Source: Flavobacterium selenitireducens (GTDB lineage Bacteria; Bacteroidota; Bacteroidia; Flavobacteriales; Flavobacteriaceae). From it: a stretch of DNA of 64,000 nt. The position numbers were made by a program, and so were the translations under genes. Location of the stretch: NCBI RefSeq assembly GCF_014748335.1, contig NZ_JAAVIY010000010.1:45977-109976 (forward strand), in the 5' to 3' direction. Below the pieces are notes generated by a model. It saw only the letters and a program-made list of their open reading frames with translations, made no database searches and was not told the origin of the DNA. Positions 27,154 through 36,500 of the stretch are shown here, in pieces (position 1 is the stretch's first letter; each line of letters begins with the position of its first letter).

Positions 27154-28350
27154 CTAACGAACTACGTCCAACAACACAAACGATTTTTTTAGCGTTCCGT
27201 CCTTTTGGATTTTCTTGACGTTTTCGAACGATATCGTTCCGGTGATATAACCCGCTTCCCCGTTGAGATACGATTCGGAAATATTCTTGAAGAACGGCTT
27301 TAGCGTTTCCGCGTCGGGCTTTTCATGTCTCAGGAAAACGTTCAGGTCGAGGTCGCTCGTAAGGCTCACGGTTTCGCCCCGCGCAATTTTCTTATACTCG
27401 TATTTATAGTCGTACGTCAAGGCGGAAATGTCGCTCAAAACCGCACTTGCCGTTGGGTGCGCCCCGGCTCCGCGACCCACGAAGAACTGCTCGTCGGCGA
27501 AACTCGTCTTGGTCACTACTCCGTTAAAGACGTCATCCACGTTATACAATCGATCTTCCGCAGAAACGAACTTCGGCAGGACGAATGCGCCCACATTGCC
27601 GTTAGCGTGTTTGAACGCTTGGGCGACGAGTTTGATCTTCAGACCTTTTTCAGACGCATATTTCAGTTCGAGTCCGCCCAAACCGTCGATCCCGATGTTG
27701 AGGATGTCATCCGGTTTGGCAATATGGCCGAAGGAATGGGCGAGTAGGATCAGCAACTTGTATTTCGCGTCGAACCCGCCCGTGTCGAGAATCGGGTTGC
27801 TCTCGGCGAATCCTTTTTCCTGGGCTTCTTTCAAGGCGTCTTCATATGACAATTTATCGCGCGAGGTTTTCGTCAGAATATAGTTCGTCGAGCCGTTGAC
27901 GATTCCCTGGATCGATTCCAAAAGATCGTTGTCGTAGTATTCTTCGAGGTTGCGGATGATCGGCATGCTGGCGCAACACGCGGCTTCGTACAAAAGCGGA
28001 ACGTTGTTTTCGCGTTGTAGCTGCAACAATTCCTCGAAATGTTCGGCTATCATTTTTTTGTTTGCCGAAACTACCGCTTTGCCGGATTTCAGCGCTTTTT
28101 TTGTGATTACGAATGCGGCATCGGCGTCGTCTATGAGTTCCACGATGACGTTGATTTCGGGATCGTTGAGCAGATCGTCAGGATTGAACGTGAAATTCTC
28201 TGAGGCGATTTCGCGGACTTTATCCGGGTTTTTGACGCAGATGTTCTTGATGTTAGCTTTGAGGCCGGGCGTTTTTTGCAAGACTTCGTACAATCCAAAG
28301 CCGACGCAGCCAAAGCCGAACAGGCCGATATTTAGGGTTTTTCTTGACAC
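27154..28350 (-). CDS. hom: Homoserine dehydrogenase
   Basis: A 398-residue enzyme that reduces aspartate semialdehyde to homoserine for Met and Thr synthesis. It has the NAD(P)-binding Rossmann motif GLFGFGCVGFGLYE, the NAD-domain segment SANKKMIAEH, and the catalytic domain with NGSTNYILTK and GFAESNPILDTGGFDAKYK. It has no fused aspartokinase and no clear ACT domain. It lies 185 bp downstream of the trans-sulfuration gene on the same strand, and so may be read from the same SAM-riboswitch-controlled transcript. No terminator is obvious between them. Confidence 0.95.
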   Translation of the reverse strand: MSRKTLNIGLFGFGCVGFGLYEVLQKTPGLKANIKNICVKNPDKVREIASENFTFNPDDLLNDPEINVIVELIDDADAAFVITKKALKSGKAVVSANKKMIAEHFEELLQLQRENNVPLLYEAACCASMPIIRNLEEYYDNDLLESIQGIVNGSTNYILTKTSRDKLSYEDALKEAQEKGFAESNPILDTGGFDAKYKLLILLAHSFGHIAKPDDILNIGIDGLGGLELKYASEKGLKIKLVAQAFKHANGNVGAFVLPKFVSAEDRLYNVDDVFNGVVTKTSFADEQFFVGRGAGAHPTASAVLSDISALTYDYKYEYKKIARGETVSLTSDLDLNVFLRHEKPDAETLKPFFKNISESYLNGEAGYITGTISFENVKKIQKDGTLKKSFVLLDVVR

Positions 28351-28535
28351 TTTTATTGAGTTGTGAAATATGATTATGAATTTTTGGAACTGTTTCCGGC
28401 TGTTGCTATAAGTTCTCGGGAAAAGAAGTTTCGGTTAAAGCTTACCTGTCTTTAACTATTTAATTGGCAAAATAAATTGCAACCAATTTGTTTTAAACAA
28501 TCAAGATAGTTAAGGGAGTTAGGTTCGGGAAGCTT

Positions 28536-29744
28536 TTAAATCACTTCCGAAGTCAGTTCGACGTTCGTTTTCCATGCCGGTACAAAAGACTCGGCAGTTG
28601 CAGCAGCGGCTTCGAACGCTTGTTTCAGATCGAAGATCAGGTCATCGGCGTCTTCCAATCCTACCGAAAGCCGTATCAAACTGTCGGTCACACCGCTTTG
28701 GTAACGCTTCTCGGCAGGAATCGATTTGTGCGTCATCTCACAAGGCAAACACAACAGCGATTTTACGCCTCCAAGCGATTCGGCCAACTTGAACAATTTC
28801 GTTGCCGTCACGATCTTGATGGCGAGTTCCTTATCGTCAACGACGAGGTCAAAGGTTACGACACCGCCAAAATATTCTTGTTGGGATTTCGCGATCTCGT
28901 GGTTCTTGTGCGTCTTCAATCCCGGATAGTAGACGTTTTTGACGAGTTGTTCCTCCACCAAAAACTCCGCAATTTTCTGGGCGTTGTCCGCATGTTGCCT
29001 GATTCTCAGCGAGAGCGTCTCGATTCCGCGGATGACAAGCCAGGAGTCAAATGGCCCAAGTACCGCACCGGAAGCGTTTTGTATGAATTTGATCTTGTCG
29101 CCCAATTCTTGGGTCGCCGTCACGACGAGCCCGGCGATCAGATCAGAGTGACCGGAAATGTATTTCGTTGCACTGTGCACGACGATATCGGCTCCAAAAT
29201 CAATCGGCTTTTGGGAAACGGGCGATGCGAACGTGTTGTCGACGCACAGAAGGATGCCATGTTGTTTAGCGGTTCTCGCAATCGCCCGGATATCAGAGAT
29301 CTTTAAAGTTGGGTTCGTCGGAGACTCGATCCAGATCAGCGCAGTTTTATCGCTGATGGCGTCGGCAACGTTTTGGGCGTCGGTCGAATCGGTGTATTTC
29401 ACGCTAATCCCGAATTTTTCGTAAACGTGGGTAAACAGGCGGAATGCACCTCCGTAAATATCATCGACTGCGATGATCTCGTCTCCGGCTTTGAGCAATT
29501 TTACCACCGCGTCAATGGCCGCGAGCCCTGAAGCGAACGCGTAGCCGTTGGTTCCGTTTTCGAGTTTGGCGATCAGGTCTTCGAGCACTTTCCGCGTCGG
29601 ATTATTGCTCCTGGCGTAGTCGAAACCTTTGTGGACGCCGGGTGCGTCTTGTACGAAAGTTGAAGTTTGGTAGATCGGCACTGAAATCGAACCTGTAAGT
29701 TCGTCAACCGGGATGTAGTTCAGGATGGAAGTTTGCTCTTGCAT
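28536..29744 (-). CDS. Cys/Met-metabolism PLP enzyme (cystathionine gamma-synthase or O-succinylhomoserine sulfhydrylase type)
   Basis: A 402-residue fold-type I PLP enzyme of the trans-sulfuration family. It has the N-terminal TGSISVPIYQTSTF and YARSNNPTRKVLE, the cofactor contact VDNTFASPVSQKP, and the Schiff-base lysine K194 in SATKYISGHSD. The C-terminal LIRLSVGLEDADDLI is typical. Motifs do not separate cystathionine gamma-synthase, sulfhydrylase and lyase. The SAM-I riboswitch upstream and hom downstream favour a biosynthetic role in making methionine. Confidence 0.92.
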   Translation of the reverse strand: MQEQTSILNYIPVDELTGSISVPIYQTSTFVQDAPGVHKGFDYARSNNPTRKVLEDLIAKLENGTNGYAFASGLAAIDAVVKLLKAGDEIIAVDDIYGGAFRLFTHVYEKFGISVKYTDSTDAQNVADAISDKTALIWIESPTNPTLKISDIRAIARTAKQHGILLCVDNTFASPVSQKPIDFGADIVVHSATKYISGHSDLIAGLVVTATQELGDKIKFIQNASGAVLGPFDSWLVIRGIETLSLRIRQHADNAQKIAEFLVEEQLVKNVYYPGLKTHKNHEIAKSQQEYFGGVVTFDLVVDDKELAIKIVTATKLFKLAESLGGVKSLLCLPCEMTHKSIPAEKRYQSGVTDSLIRLSVGLEDADDLIFDLKQAFEAAAATAESFVPAWKTNVELTSEVI

Positions 29745-29817
29745 GATTTGTGTTTTTTAAAGTTTGAAAATAGTTTCTGCTTAAAAAACATTCTTACACA
29801 GTCTATCGGGGAAGCGC

Positions 29818-29854
29818 AAAAAAAAAGTGCTCTCCCGATAAGTCAGAAGAGCAC
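29818..29854 (-). terminator. SAM-riboswitch expression platform: terminator with antiterminator
   Basis: On the minus strand GTGCTCT pairs with AGAGCAC, followed by nine Ts. The loop carries ACTTATC (29837-29843), an exact complement of GATAAGT in the 3' strand of riboswitch helix P1 (29886-29892). Low SAM would let this pairing form and stop the terminator from folding. Confidence 0.85.
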
Positions 29855-29886
29855 CTATATGATGAAATATAAATAGCTTTTTCTTA

Positions 29887-29982
29887 CTTATCTTTCCCGT
29901 TTCCGGGTTGAATGTGGCACCTTATCGTGAGACAGGTTGCCAAGACGTCATAGGGTCAAATCCCTCGGTCTTTCTGGATAAG
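29887..29982 (-). ncRNA. SAM-I riboswitch (S-box)
   Basis: On the minus strand the element runs from CTTATCC to GATAAG (helix P1). Inside it are the conserved GAGGGATTTGACCCTATGA, CTTGGCAACC and AAGGTGCCA-ATTC segments, and a P4 hairpin CCCGGAAACGGG. These are the hallmarks of the SAM-I aptamer. It lies 142 bp upstream of the trans-sulfuration gene with a terminator between, so SAM should switch off transcription of that gene and probably hom. Confidence 0.95.
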
Positions 29983-30004
29983 AATAATTTCTTAGAACGC
30001 AGTG

Positions 30005-30036
30005 CAAAGATAGGGGCACAAAATTGGTTTGTGCAA
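30005..30036 (-). promoter_or_regulatory. Promoter of the SAM-riboswitch transcript
   Basis: On the minus strand TTG (30034-30036) stands 21 bp before TATCTTTG (30005-30012), matching the Bacteroidota TTG-N19-21-TAnnTTTG promoter. Transcription would start just before the aptamer. Confidence 0.75.
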
Positions 30037-30172
30037 GTCAATTTGGAGATTTATCTGTGTCAAAATTTTTAATATGTTGATATACAAATGTTTAATGATT
30101 GAATTTTAACACATATTTTTATTTTATATTTTCGATTTTACAATCTTTCGGACGATTAGTCAATCCAATTCG

Positions 30173-30180
30173 TATATTTG
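30173..30180 (+). promoter_or_regulatory. -7 box of the subtilase gene
   Basis: TATATTTG fits TAnnTTTG and ends 28 bp before the chosen ATG at 30209. The in-frame ATG at 30194 would leave almost no leader, which supports the later start. Confidence 0.6.
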
Positions 30181-30208
30181 AATCGGCCAAAAAATGGCGT
30201 ACAACTAC

Positions 30209-31843
30209 ATGAAAAAGCTACTGTTCATCGTCGCGTTGTTTTCCGGTTTCGCGTGTTTTTCACAACAGGATGCGTGGATTTATTTTTCCGATAAGCAAAA
30301 CGCCCAGTTCTATTTCGACAATCCGCTCGAAATGCTCTCACAACGCGCGCTCGACAGGAGATCGGCCCAAAATATTGCCCTCGATATAAAAGACGTTCCG
30401 TTAACGCAATCCTATGTCGACCAGGTCGATGCGGCTTCTGGCATTACCATCCTGTCGCGTTCGAAGTGGCTCAACGCCGTCCATGTGCGCGGCTTCCAAC
30501 AAAGTATCAACGCGTTGGCCAACCTGAGTTTTGTGTCGTCGATCGATTTTGCGAACGATGCCCTCGATGCCACGTCAGACAGGCGATCGCAAAAGCCTGA
30601 CCGGCAAAAAAATGCTGCCGCCAAAAGCGATATAGCCAGGCAATTCGATGTCCAAGCCGATTTTTCGTACGGCAATTCTGCCAACCAGATCCAGATGCTC
30701 AACGGCCAGGTTTTGCACCAGCAGGATCACACCGGAGCAGGAAAAATCATCGCCATAATGGACGCCGGTTTTCCGGGAGTCAATACGGCCGCGCCTTTCC
30801 AGCGTTTGTTCGACAACAACCTGATCCTTGGTGGATACAATTTCGTCGACCGCGACCAAAACATTTATTCGCGCAATGACCACGGGACGTTGGTGCTTTC
30901 GACCATGGGTGGTTATTCGGAGGGACAACTCGTCGGGACGGCGCCCGATGCACAATATTACCTTTTTATCACCGAAGCCATCGAATACGAGAATCCGCTG
31001 GAGGAATCGCTATGGGTCGAAGCTGCTGAAATGGCCGACAGCCTCGGTGTGGATGTAATCAACACTTCTTTGGGCTATCCGGATTTTGACAATCCTGCCT
31101 ATAATTATTCCTATGAAGAGCGGGACGGGACCAAAGCCTTTATTTCCAGAGGTGCCGACATCGCGTTCAGCCGCGGCATGGTTGTCGTGGTTTCGGGCGG
31201 AAACGAAGGAAACGGCGATGACAATCACGTCAGTGTGCCCGCCGACGCCCTCGACGTATTGTCTGTCGGGGCGGTGACGGCTTCAGAAAATTACGCCTCG
31301 TTCAGTTCCATCGGCCCGACCGCGGATGGTCGCGTCAAGCCAGACGTCGTGGCCCAGGGCGTTGCCGCGGTAGTATCGGATGAGACAGGGGAAATCACGT
31401 TTGCGAACGGCACGTCATTTTCGGGCCCGATCATCGCAGGAATGGTGGCGACGTTTTGGTCCGCCGTTCCGGAACTGACGAACCGTCAAGTCGTGGATTT
31501 CATCAGGCAATCGGCTGATCTTTTCAACAATCCGACGCCACAAAAAGGATATGGCGTTCCCGATTTCAGCCTGGCTTTGCAAAACGCTTTGTCTGTAGAG
31601 GAAAGCCGCGCGGACACTTTCGTGCTCTGGCCGAATCCCGTACGCGATGCGCTTTATCTCGAGCGTCCCCAAGCCGACACTGTCGCGTTGGAAGTCTACG
31701 ACCAGCTTGGACAAATCGTCCTCAAAGGAGAATTCGGCCCTCAAAGCCGAGGTGTCGATTGCAGTAAATTGACGTCGGGCATTTACCTTTACAGCCTGTC
31801 GGGCGAAAGCGGAAAACAGAGGGGCAAATTCATCAAAAATTAA
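30209..31843 (+). CDS. Secreted subtilase (S8 peptidase) with T9SS type A sorting domain
   Basis: A 544-residue protein with signal peptide MKKLLFIVALFSGFACFS. The S8 catalytic triad is visible: Asp185 in IIAIMDAGFPG, His225 in NDHGTLVLSTMGG, and Ser403 in GTSFSGPIIAGM. The oxyanion-region segment is VVVVSGGNEGNGDDNHV. The last roughly 75 residues (FVLWPNPVRDALYLE ... LTSGIYLYSL) are a type A C-terminal domain that directs secretion through the type IX system. The start at 30209 (not 30194) fits the signal peptide and the promoter. Its stop overlaps the next ATG by one base. Confidence 0.95.
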   Translation: MKKLLFIVALFSGFACFSQQDAWIYFSDKQNAQFYFDNPLEMLSQRALDRRSAQNIALDIKDVPLTQSYVDQVDAASGITILSRSKWLNAVHVRGFQQSINALANLSFVSSIDFANDALDATSDRRSQKPDRQKNAAAKSDIARQFDVQADFSYGNSANQIQMLNGQVLHQQDHTGAGKIIAIMDAGFPGVNTAAPFQRLFDNNLILGGYNFVDRDQNIYSRNDHGTLVLSTMGGYSEGQLVGTAPDAQYYLFITEAIEYENPLEESLWVEAAEMADSLGVDVINTSLGYPDFDNPAYNYSYEERDGTKAFISRGADIAFSRGMVVVVSGGNEGNGDDNHVSVPADALDVLSVGAVTASENYASFSSIGPTADGRVKPDVVAQGVAAVVSDETGEITFANGTSFSGPIIAGMVATFWSAVPELTNRQVVDFIRQSADLFNNPTPQKGYGVPDFSLALQNALSVEESRADTFVLWPNPVRDALYLERPQADTVALEVYDQLGQIVLKGEFGPQSRGVDCSKLTSGIYLYSLSGESGKQRGKFIKN

Positions 31844-32784
31844 TGAACAGGATTACCGATCTTTTTAAAATCAAATATCCGATCATCCAAGCCGGAATGA
31901 TCTGGAACAGTGGATGGCGCCTGGCAAGCGCCGTTAGCAATGCAGGCGGTTTAGGCCTGATTGGCGCCGGGTCAATGTATCCCGAGGTGTTGCGCGAGCA
32001 CATCCGGAAATGCAAAGCGGCTACCGACAAACCATTCGGTGTGAACGTGCCGATGCTGTATCCGAATCTCCAAGAAATCATCGACATCATCGTCGAGGAA
32101 GGCGTCAAGATCGTGTTTACCTCGGCGGGAAATCCCAAAACCTATACGGCTTTCCTGAAAGAAAAGGGAATTGTGGTCGTGCATGTGGTAAGCAGCTCAA
32201 AATTCGCGTTGAAAGCCCAGGACGCCGGCGTCGACGCCGTAGTGGCTGAAGGTTTTGAAGCCGGCGGTCACAACGGGCGCGAAGAAACCACGACCTTTAC
32301 GCTGATCCCGATGGTGCGCGAGAACATTTCAATTCCGTTAATTGCCGCGGGAGGAATTGCTACGGGAAAAGGGATGCTTGCGGCCATGATCTTGGGTGCC
32401 GATGGTGTTCAGGTTGGAAGCCGTTTCGCCGCATCTGATGAGTCGTCGGCTCACGAAAGTTTCAAGCAGGCGATCGTGTCGCTCCAGGAAGGGGAAACAC
32501 AACTGACACTCAAGGAACTCGCACCGGTTCGTCTGATCAAAAATAAATTTTTCGAAGATATCGTCGATTTATATACTAAAACACCGTCGGTTGACGATTT
32601 AAAGGCATTGCTGGGACGCGCGCGCGCCAAAAAAGGCATGTTCGAAGGCGATATGCACGAAGGAGAACTCGAAATCGGGCAAATTGCCGGACTCATACGC
32701 GACATCAAGCCCGCAGCCCGTATCGTGGCCGATATGATGGCCGAATACGAACAGGCAAAAAATGACATCAAAAACGTGTACTGA
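31843..32784 (+). CDS. Nitronate monooxygenase-type flavin oxidoreductase
   Basis: A 313-residue FMN-dependent TIM-barrel protein of the nitronate monooxygenase/2-nitropropane dioxygenase family. It has the N-terminal KIKYPIIQAGMIW, GGLGLIGAGS, the central EGFEAGGHNGREE (family His), and the phosphate-binding LIAAGGIATGKGMLAAMILGAD and GVQVGSRFAA. Substrate not deducible; in the family nitroalkane detoxification and enoyl reductase roles both occur. It is coupled to the subtilase gene by a TAATG overlap. Confidence 0.92.
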   Translation: MNRITDLFKIKYPIIQAGMIWNSGWRLASAVSNAGGLGLIGAGSMYPEVLREHIRKCKAATDKPFGVNVPMLYPNLQEIIDIIVEEGVKIVFTSAGNPKTYTAFLKEKGIVVVHVVSSSKFALKAQDAGVDAVVAEGFEAGGHNGREETTTFTLIPMVRENISIPLIAAGGIATGKGMLAAMILGADGVQVGSRFAASDESSAHESFKQAIVSLQEGETQLTLKELAPVRLIKNKFFEDIVDLYTKTPSVDDLKALLGRARAKKGMFEGDMHEGELEIGQIAGLIRDIKPAARIVADMMAEYEQAKNDIKNVY

Positions 32785-32785
32785 C

Positions 32786-33250
32786 ATGAAACGAATATTG
32801 AAATTTGCAACGATGATGGTGATGATGGTCGGATTTTCGGCACACGCACAGCAACCCAACAAGCCGGTTGACGATCCTGGCAACGTTTTCAAATTCCTGA
32901 CGACCGGTTTCAGCGTCATGGAGCGCGAGGCCAACGGGAAATGGGGCAAATGGTCAGATCTCAAGCCTGCGTCTATCGTCGTGACGTTGGATACCAAAAA
33001 AGGAAGAATTTTGGTTTACTCCCAGGAAATCCAATTGTACGACATCCTTAATTACGAAAAAATCGAGGAGACCGAAAGCGATCTCATTTACCCTTTTACG
33101 TGCACTGATGATGACGGGCGGCCGTTCACCATTTCGTTCATCACGAGAAAAAAGCAAGGTAACCGCAAGCAATTATATATCAATCAGCAAGATGTGATCG
33201 TGATGTACAACATCGAGAATTTCCCTGACAAGAATATAAAAACAAACTAG
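32786..33250 (+). CDS. Conserved hypothetical secreted protein
   Basis: A 154-residue protein with signal peptide MKRILKFATMMVMMVGFSAHA. The mature part has mixed alternating strands (IVVTLDTKKGRILVYSQEIQ ... YPFTCTDDDGRPFTISFITRK) and looks like a small beta-sandwich. It starts 2 bp after the stop of the flavin oxidoreductase gene, so it is in the same transcript. An in-frame Met eight codons upstream lacks signal character. No family is recognised. Confidence 0.7.
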   Translation: MKRILKFATMMVMMVGFSAHAQQPNKPVDDPGNVFKFLTTGFSVMEREANGKWGKWSDLKPASIVVTLDTKKGRILVYSQEIQLYDILNYEKIEETESDLIYPFTCTDDDGRPFTISFITRKKQGNRKQLYINQQDVIVMYNIENFPDKNIKTN

Positions 33251-33486
33251 AACTTTTTTTGTTACTTTTGGCGGCGACGGCGAGGGGATTCTATATCCGA
33301 ACCCGCCGTTGGCTCGCGTTGCGGTATATTCCAAAGACCATTTCTGTTGATGAATTTGTTCATAACATTGGGTTATCGGACAGTCGTCGACGTTTATTTT
33401 AAGTAATATTATGCTGCGTTTTGTAGGTAATCGTGCTATTTTTCACGATTCCGTACATTTCGCGCAGCGCGGGTTGCGGTATTTTG

Positions 33487-33494
33487 TACTTTTG
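33487..33494 (+). promoter_or_regulatory. -7 box of the giant adhesin operon
   Basis: TACTTTTG fits TAnnTTTG, 49 bp before the adhesin ATG. A second match (TACTTTTG, 33263-33270) lies further up the 292-bp spacer. Nothing else is seen there. Confidence 0.5.
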
Positions 33495-33542
33495 TACGAA
33501 AAAGCTGCACAAAGATGGGATTTTCGCCGTCCTTTTTTGCTT

Positions 33543-36500
33543 ATGAGGAAGACTACATTTGCTGAACTGACATACGTTTTTCTGATAGGGTTTCTGGTTT
33601 TTGCCGGATGCCTTCCTGCGTTTGCACAATGTCCGACGATTGCCGACAACACCCAATCGTTTTGTGACGTTCAATCGCCTACGATCGAAAGTCTTGCCGT
33701 GACCAATAACGGAGGCGGCGTCGTTTGGTATGCCACGGCCACTTCCACTACGCCTATTCCTGCGGGAACGGAACTCGTCAACGGAGAGGATTATTTTGTG
33801 GATAATTCCTCGGGAAGTTGTTCGCCCAGGCAATCCGTTGTCGTAACAATCTACACAAGGCCGACCGGATTGAACTTCCAGGGTGTCTGTGTGGACGACC
33901 CGGCCAATGCGACGATTGCCAATCTTCAGGCGACCGGCAATAACATCCGATGGTATTCTTCGGTAACAGGAGGTTCGCCTTTGCCATCGACGCACGTATT
34001 GACCGACAATACGTTTTATTACGCCAGCCAGACCAATCCCGACACCGGCTGTGAAACATCGCGCTTTTCGGTTTTGGTCAACATCGGGATGGTTCCGGTT
34101 CCGGTGGGTCCGGCGATCCAGCAATTTTGCAACTTGCCGGGCAATACGCCTACGGTGGCCAATTTGACGCCGAACGGATCGGGTTACAATTGGTATGCGA
34201 CGCCTACATCGGTAGTGGTTTTGCCGCCAAGCACGCCACTGGTGAACGGAGGAACCTATTATGCGACTTCGGTCGATCCGCCTTGCGAAAGCATCAACCG
34301 ACTGGAAGTGACCGTCCAATTGATCAGTCCGAACAATGCTGGCACGGATGGTACTTTCCAACTCTGCCAAAGCGAGACGACGACTTCCGGTCCGGTCAAT
34401 CTGTTTAACTTTTTAGGCGGTTCACCTAATGCGACGGGAAACTGGACCGGGCCTTTCCCGACGACGAACGGACACTTGGGAACGCTTAACTTATCCGGCC
34501 TGACCGTTGCAGGAAGCCCTTATATTTTTACTTACGCCGTCGGCTCGACGCTATGTCCGCAAGACGATGCGACGGTAACGATAACGGTGCTGCCGATGCC
34601 GACCGCGACGGTTGCCGCCAACCAGAATATTTGTTCGGGACAGACCGCGACGGTAACCTTTACCGGAACGCCAAATGCGACGATAACCTATACAGTCAAC
34701 GGAGGCCCGAACCAGACCATTGTGTTGAACGCTTCGGGAACGGCCACGATTACCCAGGCTTATACCATTACTACGACCTATACGCTGGTGAGCGTGACCT
34801 CGACAGGCGCTACGCCATGTTCACAAACGTTGTCCTCTTCAATTACTATTACCGTCCAGCCGACGCCCACGGCCACGATCGCATCTGACCAAAGCGTGTG
34901 TTTGGGTCAACCCGCAACCGTTACGATAACGGGGACGCCAAATGCGACCGTTTCCTATACGATCAACGGCGGGGCTGTGCAAACGATCGTGCTCAACACT
35001 TCCGGCATTGGTACGATCACCGGAACCTATTCGGTCAACACGACCATAGCGCTGGTGGGTATCGTAACAGCAGGAAGCCCGAGTTGTTCGCAGTCGTTGA
35101 CAGGGTCGGTTCTTATTACGATCATACAACCTCCTACAGCTTCGATAAGCAGTTCCACGAACGTTTGTCCCGGAGGTCAGGCGACGGTTACATTCACCGG
35201 AACGCCTAACGCGACCGTCGGTTATACTGTAAATGGTGGGCCGGTGCAGACGATTCTGCTCAATGCGCTCGGAACGGCCTCGATCACGACGACTTACACG
35301 ATTACGACGGTTTATGCGCTGGTAAACGTGACAACCGGAGGAGCCACGGCCTGTGTCCAACCCGTTTCGGGAACGATCACGATAACGGTTTTGCCTATCC
35401 CGACGGCTTCCATCACAGCCAACCAAACAGTTTGTCCAGGAAGCAGTGCTACGGTCACGTTTACAGGAACGCCGGGGGCTACCATCACTTACACGGTAAA
35501 TGGAGGCCCGAATCAAACCATCACACTTGATGCATCGGGAACGGCAACATTGACCAATACGTATTTCGTAACTACTACCATCACACTCGTCAGCGCCGTT
35601 TCTGCGGGTACGCCAAGCTGCAGCGGTCCCATTTCAGGATCGGTCGTGATCATGGTGGTTCCGCCTCCGACGGTCAGCATCGCTTCCAACCAGACGATTT
35701 GCTCCGGCCAACAGGCGACGATTACCTTTACGGGGACTCCGAATGCGGTAGTAAGTTATACAGTTAACGGTGGCCCGGTTCAGACCATCACACTTAGCGC
35801 GTCGGGTGTCGCTTCGATTACGCAAACGTTTAGCGCGACCACTACTTTTACGTTGATCAGCGCCGCTACTGGCGGAAGTCCTAGTTGCAGCCAGGCCCAG
35901 AACGGTTCGGTCACCATTACGGTGATCCAGCCTCCGACGGTTTCGATCACGTCGAACCAAACGATCTGTTCGGGTCAATCTGCTACGGTAACATTTACCG
36001 GGACACCTGGTGCCACGGTAACGTATACGGTTAACGGAGGACCGAATCAAACTGTCGTACTCAACACTTCGGGTGTGGCGACGATCACAGGAAATTATAC
36101 GGTCACGACGACTTTTACGCTGGTGAGCATAAGCGTCGCGGGTCCTACGACGTGCGTGCAACCCATCTCTGGCGCTATCGTGATTACCGTTTTGGAATTG
36201 CCCGTGGCGACTATAGCTTCGAGCCAGACGATTTGCTCCGGCCAGTCGGCTACCGTCACGTTTACGGGAACGCCTGGCGCCATTGTGACCTACACGGTAA
36301 ATGGAGGTCCGAACCAAACTATTATCCTTGATGCGAGCGGTACGGCGACCATTTCCCAGGTTTACACCACGACGACCGTTTATGCGTTGGTCGGTGTTTC
36401 GACATCAGGAACGCCTGCCTGTTCACAACCTCAATCGGGAACCATTACCATAACAGTGGTCCAGCCTCCGACGGCATCGATCGCGGCAAATGCAACGATC

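Noticed and set aside
26956..27192. 78-residue plus-strand ORF
   Set aside because: It reads through the REP-like palindrome and into the 3' end of hom; no protein-like features.
33263..33270. TACTTTTG as the main adhesin promoter
   Set aside because: It lies 280 bp from the start; the match at 33487 is better placed, so this one is treated as chance or secondary.
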